A DNA stretch of 64,000 nt, taken from an uncultured Flavobacteriales bacterium (lineage in GTDB: Bacteria > Bacteroidota > Bacteroidia > Flavobacteriales_D > Crocinitomicaceae). Below, one piece after another: positions 37,343 through 45,694 of this stretch (within the stretch, counting starts at the first letter, position 1; the number at the start of each line of letters is the position of its first letter). Under the pieces are notes generated by a model. It was given only the letters and a program-made list of their open reading frames with translations, did not search any database and was not told the origin of the DNA. A program made the translations under genes and the position numbers. The stretch covers positions 1 through 64,000 of the forward strand of contig CAJAVU010000055.1 in NCBI GenBank assembly GCA_903945495.1, in the 5' to 3' direction.

Positions 37343-39223
37343 TTATTTAACAACTTTCACTGTCTCTTTTTGTTCACCATTCATGAATATTGTTAGGAAA
37401 TAAACTCCTTTTGGCAAATCGGAAAGAATCAAAGAGTTCGTAGTGCCTTCCATCTTATACTCACGAAGCACACGGTTTAAATCATCTAGCAAAACGACCG
37501 TTCGTTCGTGAGTTGATATGGCTTCAGGAATATAAACATTCAACACATCGGTAAACGGATTCGGGAATACCAGCACTTGATCACTCGTATGTTGATTCAC
37601 TTGAACATATTTTAAATCTGTTAACGTGATCTTTCCATCAATATCTACTTCTTTTATTCTGTAATAAAAGTGGTCCTTCGTTACAAATGCATTTTCATCG
37701 ATGTATTGATAATTCAATTCAGATTGACTTTCACCTGCTGCAGTAAGCGTTCCGACTGAATAAAATTCCATTCCATCCTCAGAACGTTCAACACTGAAAT
37801 AATCACTGTTCACCTCTGAAGCTGTTGTCCATTTTAAGACAGCACTTCGTTCAAAAGGTTCTGCTGTAAACGAAGAAAATAAAACACCCAACGGGATTAA
37901 TTGAATGACTCCGGAATTATTTGGTTCGGGAGATGTTCCTGCAAACGTTGTACATGGTACAATAGAATTATTGCAACCAGGATTACCATTTAGTGTCGTT
38001 GCCGTATAATTGGTCGTTGGTGCACTTGCCAAATAAACAATTGCTCCTTGACCTCCAGCGCCTCCAGCACCATGAACATTTGAGCTTCCGACATTTCCGC
38101 CATTTCCGCCATTCGATGTGATTGTTAACGGACAGGCCGCTGAACTCGAAAAGGTATTGACCTGCAAAATAATTGTTCCAGCCGCACCACCACCACCACT
38201 CCCATCGTTTCCAGAGTTTGTTGAAGTTTGACCGTTTGCAGAAATTGAAATTGGCGTTGCACAGGTAGCAGGCGTAACCAATTGATTTGCTTTTATAAAC
38301 ACAATTCCACCACCGTTTCCTCCGTTCGTTGCAACATTGTTGTTCATTTGACCACCACCACCACCGCCACCCATAAAAATGCGGTTCATTGTATAAAAAG
38401 GCATGAGTGATTGTCCACCAAATCCGTGACCGGTATTCGCAACTGAACATTGCCAACCTATTCCACCTAAACCACCAGTCCCAATGTTTCCACCGCCACC
38501 GCCACCAGCATTATGAGTTAGACCACCGCCGCCGCCGTTTGCCATTTTCGCACGGGCATTATTGAATGCTGTATTCGTGTTTTTATGAATTCCTTCTCCT
38601 TTAGAACCGTAACCGGTAGAAGCGGTAATAAAAACAGAATTCAAACATCCTGCACCATCATTAGTTGAGCGCGCTCCGCCTCTGAAACCTGCAAAATTAG
38701 CGTTAACCGAATGATTGAGGTTTAACGTTCCTACTACTTCAAAAGCAACAATACCTCCAACGTTTCCATTCCATGGCAAGGCAGAAATGGCTGATGTTGT
38801 TGTATAATTCGGTGAACCTAGTAATTTAAATGAAACAATCTGAACGCTGCTATTAGCCGTAAACGTAAACGGTAGTGTTGGAGCGTTTGTAAAGGTAAAG
38901 GTTGTTGGTGCCCCAGCCGCTTCAGTGTGCGTAGCAATCGTCATGATTTGATAGTTGCCTGCCGAACCAATCGTGGCTATTGTTCCAAAGGTGTTTGCGT
39001 TCGTCGTATTCGTTCCAATAACATTGTCTTGCATTTGAATCAGCAACACCTTTTCACCATCCTCAAAGGTATCAGCAGCTTCGTTCACATTGCTCACAGT
39101 GATAGTTGTCCCAGTTAACGAATTTACCTTCGCATAACAATTAATGACTTGAGCAGAAATAAAAGTTGGGGCATAGAAGAAAACAATGCAAAAAAGTGCA
39201 TGTATGCGAATGAAATTTCTCAT
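37343..39223 (-). CDS. Glycine-rich secreted protein with T9SS type A sorting domain
   Basis: The start at 39223 (MRNFIRIHALFC) gives a proper signal peptide; the upstream Met would put charged residues before it. The 626-residue protein has an N-terminal beta-rich domain and a glycine-rich block (about 190-400) with runs such as GGGGGGQMNNN and GGGGAAGTI. A fibronectin-like segment with AVLKWTTASEVNSDYFSVE and a C-terminal sorting domain (about 550-626, VFPNPFTDVLNVY to EQKETVKVVK) follow. It is probably a surface or matrix protein. The glycine-rich part generates long Trp-rich shadow frames on this strand. Confidence 0.82.
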   Translation of the reverse strand: MRNFIRIHALFCIVFFYAPTFISAQVINCYAKVNSLTGTTITVSNVNEAADTFEDGEKVLLIQMQDNVIGTNTTNANTFGTIATIGSAGNYQIMTIATHTEAAGAPTTFTFTNAPTLPFTFTANSSVQIVSFKLLGSPNYTTTSAISALPWNGNVGGIVAFEVVGTLNLNHSVNANFAGFRGGARSTNDGAGCLNSVFITASTGYGSKGEGIHKNTNTAFNNARAKMANGGGGGLTHNAGGGGGGNIGTGGLGGIGWQCSVANTGHGFGGQSLMPFYTMNRIFMGGGGGGGQMNNNVATNGGNGGGIVFIKANQLVTPATCATPISISANGQTSTNSGNDGSGGGGAAGTIILQVNTFSSSAACPLTITSNGGNGGNVGSSNVHGAGGAGGQGAIVYLASAPTTNYTATTLNGNPGCNNSIVPCTTFAGTSPEPNNSGVIQLIPLGVLFSSFTAEPFERSAVLKWTTASEVNSDYFSVERSEDGMEFYSVGTLTAAGESQSELNYQYIDENAFVTKDHFYYRIKEVDIDGKITLTDLKYVQVNQHTSDQVLVFPNPFTDVLNVYIPEAISTHERTVVLLDDLNRVLREYKMEGTTNSLILSDLPKGVYFLTIFMNGEQKETVKVVK

Positions 39224-39494
39224 CAACGTTTTATTTAAAAAATGTCTGAACATTGACGGGTGCGCAATAGCAAAAAATTTGCCGCTTCCTTTCGAATGCC
39301 ATAAACCTTATATTCTACTGTATGTTTGAAACATCTCTTGAATTGTGCGACTCCCAAATTGGGACAACTTAAAACAATTCAATTGAGAAATAGCTATCCT
39401 TGCACGTCAATTAACGCGATCAACGCGTAATTTTTTTTTCGCAACCAGTAAGAAAAGTGATTATACTATATCAACAGCGTAGAACAAAAATCCT

Positions 39495-40184
39495 TTATGG
39501 AACCACATTCACTTGAACATTCAATGGTCTGAAACGCGTTCTAATTACACCACCTTCTGAAGTTCCTTGAATCGACGTTGTTTCATTCACGCGGTCAACG
39601 TATAAAGTTGAACTTCCTTCCGCTAAATTGGTCATTTGATTCACTCCCATAACAATGTTGTTTGCACCAGCGCCAGATGCGAAGAAAATAGCATCTTGAC
39701 CCCATGTCCAACTACCAACAAATAAGTTTACACGTTCCGATGCTGTCAATGGATTACCAATCCAAGCATACGTGTTGGCAACCGATTTATCGATTGTTGT
39801 AAATCCTGCAGGATGAGCCATTGTATCCATTACTGGAGGAGTGTTTGTATAAACTGTGTTTTCGGTATTTGTATAGGCAAATGTTCCAGTTGTGATTTTC
39901 CCTGCAAATTCCTTCGCATGTCCGCTGTAAACAGCACTGTATGGTAAAATTTCTCCGTTAAATGTAACGCCAGCTGGTGTTGTAGCTTCTAATAAAGTAC
40001 CTGTTGGTCCTCCAAAACGCAAACGCGCAATTGCTACTGTTTTATCACTGTTGGCATTGTAGAATAATTCGTACTCTGTGTAGATTTTATCTTGGTTCAC
40101 ATCTGCAGAATTTTCTTTGTCACACGAAGTTAACATGATTAAGAATGAAAAAACACTCATTAATCCAATCATCATTTTATTCAT
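39495..40184 (-). CDS. Lipoprotein, function unknown
   Basis: The 229-residue product has a lipoprotein signal with lipobox MLTSC (Cys21). The mature domain is beta-rich, Thr/Asn-rich and without known motif. It is predicted on the cell envelope. The 240-base spacer to the Gly-rich protein gene shows no other gene. Confidence 0.68.
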   Translation of the reverse strand: MNKMMIGLMSVFSFLIMLTSCDKENSADVNQDKIYTEYELFYNANSDKTVAIARLRFGGPTGTLLEATTPAGVTFNGEILPYSAVYSGHAKEFAGKITTGTFAYTNTENTVYTNTPPVMDTMAHPAGFTTIDKSVANTYAWIGNPLTASERVNLFVGSWTWGQDAIFFASGAGANNIVMGVNQMTNLAEGSSTLYVDRVNETTSIQGTSEGGVIRTRFRPLNVQVNVVP

Positions 40185-40268
40185 AGTAGTAGTTTAATTT
40201 TGGGTAAAAGTAAACCATTCAAGTAAAATGACCAAAAAAATACGACGTAGTGATAGCATTGGTTGGTG

Positions 40269-40372
40269 AGACAGGGGCTCGCAATGCGATTCGCTCGCAG
40301 GAGCATGTCGCGTGTAGTACGGACAGGTCGTGTGTAGTACGGACAGGTCGCGACCTGTCCCTACACGCGACC
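40269..40372. repeat. Palindromic intergenic repeat, copy 3, with tandem 20-mers
   Basis: The block contains a GCAATGCGATTCG segment shared with copy 2, then CGTGTAGTACGGACAGGTCG repeated twice with one change. A 20-bp perfect palindrome centred at 40350/40351 and a tail CTACACGCGACC follow. The tail encodes the end and stop of the GNAT gene. Confidence 0.9.
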
Positions 40373-40879
40373 AAGGTCCAATCGCATCAAAAAATCATTC
40401 TGAATATCTTTTCCTAAAAAAAATGGATGTTCGCCAAACTTTTGGAAGCCGTTGCGCTCATAAAAACGAATCGCACCAGGATTGTGTTCCCAGACGCCTA
40501 ACCATAAATAGTGGACATTTTGTTCTTTTGCTAGCTGCTTAGCGTGATTTAACAAGCTTTGTCCGATTGCTTGACCTTGAGCAGAAGTAAGTACATAAAT
40601 GCGTTCGAGTTCCAAAGAAGGATTTGGGATTCCTTCTTCGCTTGTTTCTCCCAGGTTCAATTTCATGTAGGCGGCCGTTTCACCATTTACTTCAGCGAAA
40701 TAAAAGTGCAGAAAGGGATTCGACAATTCTTCAGTCAACAGTTCAATAGAGAACATGCTCGACAAATACAGTTCCATATCCTCACTCGAATTCACCGCGC
40801 CAAAGGCATCCACAAAGGTTTTCACACTGATGCGCTGCAGTTCTGCCACATCTTGAACAGTTAGTTTCCGAATCGTCAT
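40361..40879 (-). CDS. GNAT-family N-acetyltransferase
   Basis: The 172-residue enzyme has the acetyl-CoA-binding signature LTSAQGQAIGQSLLNHA (Q/R-x-x-G-x-A/G pattern, motif A) and FYERNGFQKFGEHPFFLG (motif B). An aromatic-rich N-terminal part with FYFAEVNGETAAYMKL precedes these. The substrate is unknown. Its last codons and the TAG stop lie within a palindromic repeat, so the C terminus (GRV) may be a repeat-derived replacement. Confidence 0.87.
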   Translation of the reverse strand: MTIRKLTVQDVAELQRISVKTFVDAFGAVNSSEDMELYLSSMFSIELLTEELSNPFLHFYFAEVNGETAAYMKLNLGETSEEGIPNPSLELERIYVLTSAQGQAIGQSLLNHAKQLAKEQNVHYLWLGVWEHNPGAIRFYERNGFQKFGEHPFFLGKDIQNDFLMRLDLGRV

Positions 40880-40903
40880 GTTACAAAGATAATTTTTCTA
40901 GAT

Positions 40904-41041
40904 GTTAGAGATAGAAGTCAGATGTTAGTCCGCCGCGGCGGATAGAAGTTAGAGTTGTTCTATATTCTTTCATCCTGTTACATTTTTTCTATCTTCGTTC
41001 TAACTTCTAGCTCTATATTCTATCATCTAACTCTATATTCT
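40904..41041. repeat. Inverted heptanucleotide satellite between divergent genes
   Basis: The left arm consists of degenerate units such as GATGTTA, GAGATAGAAG and GAAGTTAGAG. The right arm has the complementary type (TTCTAAC, TTCTAGC, TCTATAT, TCTATCA). A 14-bp palindrome TCCGCCGCGGCGGA (40929-40942) interrupts the left arm. The array fills the spacer between the GNAT and Nudix genes, where their promoters must lie. Confidence 0.85.
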
Positions 41042-41043
41042 AA

Positions 41044-41436
41044 ATGAAAACAATCGAAGTAGTAGCAGCCATCATCATCCACGAGGGAAGGATCTTGTGC
41101 GTGCAGCGCGGACCAGCGAAATACGACTACATTTCTGGTAAATGGGAATTTCCAGGAGGAAAAGTAGAAGAAGGGGAAACGAAAAAAGCGGCCATTGTGC
41201 GCGAGATCAAGGAAGAATTGCACATGGACATCACGGTCGATACCTTCTTCACCACAGTGCAACACTCCTACCCCGATTTTCACCTCACCATGCACAGTTT
41301 CCTATGTTCCTGCGCCACCAACGACCTCACGCTCACCGAGCACACCGACTTCAAATGGTTGAGCAAACATGAATTGACAGCGTTGGATTGGGCTGGAGCG
41401 GATGAGGAGATTGTGGGGAGGGTTGTTGAAAGTTGA
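41044..41436 (+). CDS. Nudix hydrolase (MutT-like)
   Basis: The 130-residue enzyme has a full Nudix box, GGKVEEGETKKAAIVREIKEELHMDI in outline, with G39, E45, R53, E54, E57 and E58 as the Mg-binding core. The N-terminal strand EVVAAIIIHEGRILCVQRG and the C-terminal FKWLSKHELTALDWAGAD match MutT/8-oxo-dGTP diphosphatase types. It probably cleans oxidised or methylated nucleotides. Its start lies directly after the satellite array. Confidence 0.9.
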   Translation: MKTIEVVAAIIIHEGRILCVQRGPAKYDYISGKWEFPGGKVEEGETKKAAIVREIKEELHMDITVDTFFTTVQHSYPDFHLTMHSFLCSCATNDLTLTEHTDFKWLSKHELTALDWAGADEEIVGRVVES

Positions 41437-41468
41437 CACTTGTTGTTCATTAACTTTAATAAGTAAAG

Positions 41469-42911
41469 ATGGAAAATCTTAAATATGATATTAAATCAGC
41501 AACGTCTATTATTAATTATGCCAAACAGTTATATAATAAAACTTTGCGTGAAGCATGTGAATCCGAAATTAATAATCATAATTATCAAGGAAAAGGGAAT
41601 TTCGGTCAAATTGTAGAAAAGTATTATTTCGGTTATGAGCCAAATTCTATTTCCGAGGCAGATTTTCCTGAAGCCGGATTAGAATTAAAAACAAGTCCAT
41701 TAATTGAATTAAAAAATGGACAAATTCAATCTAAAGAAAGACTGGTTTTAAATATCATTGACTATATGTCTATTCACCAAGAAGAATTTGAAGAAAGTTC
41801 TTTTTGGAAGAAAAACAAACACCTGCTTTTAATATTCTATTTATATCAGAAAGGCATAAACATTCTTGACTTAGAAATTAGTCTTATTGATGATTGGGAA
41901 TTTCCAAACGAGGATTTTGAAATAATTAAAAATGACTGGCTGCTCATTCAACAAAAAGTACGCGAAGGTAATGCACATGAACTATCTGAGGGAGATACTT
42001 TTTATTTAGGTGCAAGTACAAAGGGAAGCACTGCTGCTAAATCATTTCGCAATCAGCCTAATAACGAACTTCAGGCAAAGCAAAGAGCATTTTCTTTAAA
42101 ACAAGGTTATGTGAACTATATAATCATGCAAATGGCAGAAAGAAATAAAAATCATTCTAACATTTTACAAGAAGAATTTGAAAAATATGGAAAAAAACAA
42201 ATTAAGCCTTTCAAAATAAAACAGAACCCCATTGAAAAACTAATTCAGTCGAAATTTGAAGGTAATATTGGAAAATCAATAGTTGAACTGCTAGAAAAGT
42301 ACAACATAAAAATTAAAGATATAAATGCTAAGCACTTGTATGCATTAATAGTGAAAGCAATACTAGGAGTTAGTTCAGATGAAGAGTTGGAACAATTTAA
42401 AAAAGCAGAAATACAAGTAAAAACAATTAGAATAAAGTCTACGAATGTGATTGAACAATCTATTTCGTTTCCATCATTTAAATTCGAAAAGATTTACAAT
42501 GAGGATTGGAATAATTCAGAATTTAAAGAACGAATTGAAAAGAAATTCCTATTCGTTTTCTTTAAACAAATTGGCAATGAATATTTCCTTGAAAAGTATA
42601 AGTTTTGGAACATGCCTTTTAATGATAGAAATGAATGTAGGAAAGTTTGGTTAGAAACAAAAAAAGTTATCCAAACAGGAAAAATTATTAGTGAAGTCAA
42701 AGTTCAAAAAAATGGTAAAGAAATTAGAAAAAACAATTTTCCAAATATAAAGGACAGCGATGTAGCTCATGTTCGACCTCACGGCAAAAACTCATTTGAC
42801 ACTTACCCTTTACCTGTAGCAGAATTTACAACAAAAGAAAAAGAGTATACAAAACAAGGTTTTTGGTTAAATCATGATTATGTATTAAAGAAAATTTATT
42901 TAGATGAATAA
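41469..42911 (+). CDS. Sau3AI-like type II restriction endonuclease (MutH fold)
   Basis: The 480-residue protein has a MutH/Sau3AI catalytic domain at the N terminus. GNFGQIVEKYYFG precedes D65 in SEADFPEAG, and E72-L-K74 follows in LELKTSP. The spacing equals the Asp-Glu-Lys triad of MutH. A second similar but likely non-catalytic domain occupies the C-terminal half, as in Sau3AI. These enzymes cut GATC, so GATC is the expected but unproved target. It is more AT-rich than its neighbours and converges with a C5-methyltransferase gene, a typical mobile restriction-modification arrangement. Confidence 0.85.
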   Translation: MENLKYDIKSATSIINYAKQLYNKTLREACESEINNHNYQGKGNFGQIVEKYYFGYEPNSISEADFPEAGLELKTSPLIELKNGQIQSKERLVLNIIDYMSIHQEEFEESSFWKKNKHLLLIFYLYQKGINILDLEISLIDDWEFPNEDFEIIKNDWLLIQQKVREGNAHELSEGDTFYLGASTKGSTAAKSFRNQPNNELQAKQRAFSLKQGYVNYIIMQMAERNKNHSNILQEEFEKYGKKQIKPFKIKQNPIEKLIQSKFEGNIGKSIVELLEKYNIKIKDINAKHLYALIVKAILGVSSDEELEQFKKAEIQVKTIRIKSTNVIEQSISFPSFKFEKIYNEDWNNSEFKERIEKKFLFVFFKQIGNEYFLEKYKFWNMPFNDRNECRKVWLETKKVIQTGKIISEVKVQKNGKEIRKNNFPNIKDSDVAHVRPHGKNSFDTYPLPVAEFTTKEKEYTKQGFWLNHDYVLKKIYLDE

Positions 42912-43006
42912 TAGGGTTTCAAAAATTGTACTTTCAACTCTATTTTGAATGTTCTATTAAATCAGATTTATCATTTGGTGATAAACGGAAATGGTGTGAA
43001 AGCAAA

Positions 43007-44425
43007 TTATTTCACCCTTCTATTTAACTCCAATCCAACCTTTTCAATGATCCCCACAACCAAAGCATTCCCCATAAAGAAGGCACGTTTTGCATCAGGG
43101 ATTTTCACTTCTGCTTCACCAGCTTTACCTTTTTCTGTATGACCTGTTGGGAACATATTTAAGCGCTCCAATTCTTCAGGAACCAAGCGTCGATAAACAT
43201 TTGGTTGAAGTTCAATTAAGTGCTTGAATCGAGAAGCTCCTGGACCTCCTTCACTGGTAATGATTGTGCGAGAAGGTAATTCAAGACTATCCGTTAAATT
43301 CATAGGTCCTTCTTTGTAATAGAAAACTCCTTTTGAAGAAGTGCGTTCTTCAGCTTTCTTACCTTTTAAGTAAACCCATTTATGCAATTCCGTTGTCAAT
43401 TGAACAACATTTCCTTTTCGATCTAAACGTTCATCCACAGGGAAACCATCTAAAAAGATACGTTCAAGCGGTTGCTTAAGTGGTTTGTTTCCATCCACAA
43501 TGAACGAACTTGGAACATCTTTTTCATCAATTAGCACATCACGTAACACGCGGTATTCTGCACTGTATTTTTTGTACTCTTCGACACTGATTCCAGCATC
43601 ATAACTGCACATTTTTACAAGGCCATCTTTCATGATGCCAGCGTCAAAGAATTTTCCTTCACCAAATTTCTTTGTGATTTCAGCAGGTGATTGATTCAAT
43701 TCAAATTCAACAATTCCGCCTTTTTGAATAATTGGAAAAGCACTTGCCATCAAACCATTCGTCAACATCCATTCTTTGGCATCTTTGACTTTAATAGCTG
43801 ATTTAGAATGATATGCCAAAATATAAACTCGTCTTCTTCTTTGTGGCATTCCATAATCGGCAGCATTGATTACGCGCCATTCAACAGTATAACCCAAATC
43901 GCGCATTGTTGCAAGCATGATTGCGAAATCACGTCCTCGATCATTCGTTGGCGTTTTAAGTAATCGGTCAACATTTTCAAGAAACACATACTTTGGTTTT
44001 TTCACCTCAAGTATCTTGTGAATATTCCACCACAAAACTCCTTTTTTTCCTTCTAAGCCTTTTGTATTGACACCGGCAACAGAATAATCTTGGCAAGGGA
44101 AACCACCAACCAATAAATCATGGTCTGGAATATTTTCACTAACTTCTTTCGAAGTCATTTCAGGAGCAACTTTCTTGGAAATATCTTCTGGAAAATGAAC
44201 ACTTCCATCAGTATCTGGCCATCGCAAATGATAAACACTATTCGCTTCTTGCAATTTACCCTCACGTTTCGAACTTGGCTCCCATTGATTACTCCAAACC
44301 ACTTGATAATTCGAATCAAGCTTTTTCTTGTAATTGGAAGATGCGCTTTTTCCTTTCCACCCTTCTAATCCCAAGCGAAATCCACCAACACCAGCAAACA
44401 ATTCTACGACACGTAATTTTTCCAT
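43007..44425 (-). CDS. DNA (cytosine-5-)-methyltransferase
   Basis: The 472-residue enzyme has motif I VELFAGVGGFRLGLEG (8-22), the catalytic Cys111 in GGFPCQDYSV (motif IV), ENVDRLL at 150-156 (motif VI) and QRRRRVYI at 195-202 (motif VIII). A long target-recognition region (about 230-400) precedes the C-terminal motifs. It should methylate the recognition site of the convergent Sau3AI-like enzyme; Sau3AI systems modify GATC at cytosine. The adjacent intergenic region has the ACGTAA-N5-TTACGT palindrome. Confidence 0.93.
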   Translation of the reverse strand: MEKLRVVELFAGVGGFRLGLEGWKGKSASSNYKKKLDSNYQVVWSNQWEPSSKREGKLQEANSVYHLRWPDTDGSVHFPEDISKKVAPEMTSKEVSENIPDHDLLVGGFPCQDYSVAGVNTKGLEGKKGVLWWNIHKILEVKKPKYVFLENVDRLLKTPTNDRGRDFAIMLATMRDLGYTVEWRVINAADYGMPQRRRRVYILAYHSKSAIKVKDAKEWMLTNGLMASAFPIIQKGGIVEFELNQSPAEITKKFGEGKFFDAGIMKDGLVKMCSYDAGISVEEYKKYSAEYRVLRDVLIDEKDVPSSFIVDGNKPLKQPLERIFLDGFPVDERLDRKGNVVQLTTELHKWVYLKGKKAEERTSSKGVFYYKEGPMNLTDSLELPSRTIITSEGGPGASRFKHLIELQPNVYRRLVPEELERLNMFPTGHTEKGKAGEAEVKIPDAKRAFFMGNALVVGIIEKVGLELNRRVK

Positions 44426-44461
44426 TTTTTTCTTCTTGCGGGTAAAAATAAGAAATCAAGC

Positions 44462-44478
44462 ACGTAAGTTTTTTACGT
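44462..44478. promoter_or_regulatory. Palindrome upstream of the methyltransferase gene
   Basis: ACGTAA-GTTTT-TTACGT lies 36 bases before the methyltransferase ATG, near a TATTTTTA box on the minus strand. The same hexamer pair with 5-base spacing forms the core of the inverted repeat at 16263-16291. Confidence 0.4.
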
Positions 44479-44530
44479 TTTGCTATGAGATATTAACAGA
44501 GTTATTAATCATGAAAAATAATAGCATTTG

Positions 44531-44971
44531 TTAAACACTAAATAAATCATTAAAGCTATTGATTTCACCAATTATTGAAATCGCCAACGCTTTAGATTTT
44601 TCTTCAGATAAATTTTGCATTTTTGATTCTAGATGGCTCTTTATGTCGATTAATTGGTGTATCAGCTTTTTCTGATCTGACCTTAATTCGGATGCCTGTT
44701 CAAATTTGGAAGCACTGATACTTGAATGAATATTCATTCGTAATGCGATTATTTGGGATTTGATTTCCAATACAACTGTATATTGATTTAATAAATTATC
44801 ATAACCGCTTTCAATTTCATCTTGTTGTTGGCAGATGTGCATGTTAGCTATAAATTCATCTTTGTTTGAGCTTTTGGCATAACAGTCGGGCGCATAGTCA
44901 AGTACGAATTCATTTTCAAAAAACGTTAATGCATACTGCTTCATGCTTGGATAATCAAATTTTTCGTTCAT
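44531..44971 (-). CDS. Hypothetical coiled-coil protein
   Basis: The start is taken at ATG 44971 (MNEKFDYPSMKQYAL), giving 146 residues. The C-terminal two thirds are helical with heptad-like hydrophobic spacing (IKSQIIALRMNI, LRSDQKKLIHQLIDIKSHL), suggesting a coiled coil. There is no signal peptide or known domain. It lies upstream of and on the same strand as the methyltransferase gene, but the 105-base gap makes co-transcription uncertain. Confidence 0.5.
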   Translation of the reverse strand: MNEKFDYPSMKQYALTFFENEFVLDYAPDCYAKSSNKDEFIANMHICQQQDEIESGYDNLLNQYTVVLEIKSQIIALRMNIHSSISASKFEQASELRSDQKKLIHQLIDIKSHLESKMQNLSEEKSKALAISIIGEINSFNDLFSV

Positions 44972-45227
44972 CTTTCTATGTGTTTGAAAAAAGTAAATCA
45001 ATGACGCTGTAAAATGGTTTCAATAATTTCATTTCCCCTACCCCTAAAACTTCATTACATCCATTAGGAACAATTCCCACTGGTGGCCGAAGCTTCAGAT
45101 TCAAAGTTAAAAAATAAGGTGAGAATTGAAAAAAATATTCCATTTGGCTTATAATTCATCTCGGCACATGATTTAATGCCTGTGTTAATTCCCAAAAGTA
45201 TTTGTACTACAAAAAGAACGCGCCGGT

Positions 45228-45479
45228 AAGTTTCTGGAAGCATTTGGAAAAGTTCTAGAAGAAGGCGGACAACTGCAAGAAGGAAACGGAACTTTGCTAG
45301 AAGAAGTCGGACAAGTGCTAAAAGAAAACGGAAGGTTGCTAGAACGCAACGGAAAAGTGAAAGAACTCGACGGACAATTACTAGAACAAAGCGGACAAGT
45401 GTCAGAAGCATTCAGAATTTTGCTAGAAGCTCTCGGAATTCATCTAGAAGGCTTTGGAAATGTGTTAGAAGAGACCGGA
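45228..45479 (+). repeat. Twelve tandem 21-bp units encoding degenerate heptapeptides
   Basis: Read in one plus-strand frame the units give KFLEAFG, KVLEEGG, QLQEGNG, TLLEEVG, QVLKENG, RLLERNG, KVKELDG, QLLEQSG, QVSEAFR, ILLEALG, IHLEGFG and NVLEETG, then IKN and a stop at 45489. No ATG opens this frame; the in-frame stop upstream is at 45186. Two other frames are also open across much of the array, including one on the minus strand with an ATG. It could be a decayed gene or a non-coding minisatellite. The flanks (45002-45227 and 45490-45620) show no gene. Confidence 0.8.
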
Positions 45480-45623
45480 ATAAAAAATTGATGACGTGTT
45501 CAATGGGTTGGAAGAAATTTGCAGCCCTCTAAAATCGGGATATTCAGGCCCTTTAACAAACGTTAACAACTAGTTTTCAGTAGTTTGGCACGAGATTTAT
45601 AGTGTAAAAAACAATAGAAACCC

Positions 45624-45678
45624 GTTCGATTTACGATGGTAGCCGTTGAGGCCTCACGGCAAGAGTAGAAGATCGAAC
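45624..45678 (+). promoter_or_regulatory. Structured 5' leader before the 226-residue gene
   Basis: GTTCGAT (45624-45630) pairs exactly with ATCGAAC (45672-45678) and encloses GCCGT/ACGGC (45642-45660) around a GAGGCCTC core. The structure ends 16 bases before the start codon and could control translation. Confidence 0.5.
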
Positions 45679-45694
45679 ACAACACTTAGAAATC

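Noticed and set aside
37983-38456. Trp-rich 157-codon frame on the minus strand
   Set aside because: Same-strand, other-frame shadow of the glycine-rich surface protein: GGN codons read out of frame give Trp.
42967-43020. Possible terminators between the nuclease and methyltransferase genes
   Set aside because: Two short AT-rich hairpins (TTATCA/TGATAA, GTGAAA/TTTCAC) lack T runs and are too weak to call.
45064-45411. 115-codon minus-strand frame with ATG across the 21-bp repeats
   Set aside because: The periodic hydrophobic/Arg pattern follows from the repeat and the plus frame has the better heptapeptide logic, though neither is proved.
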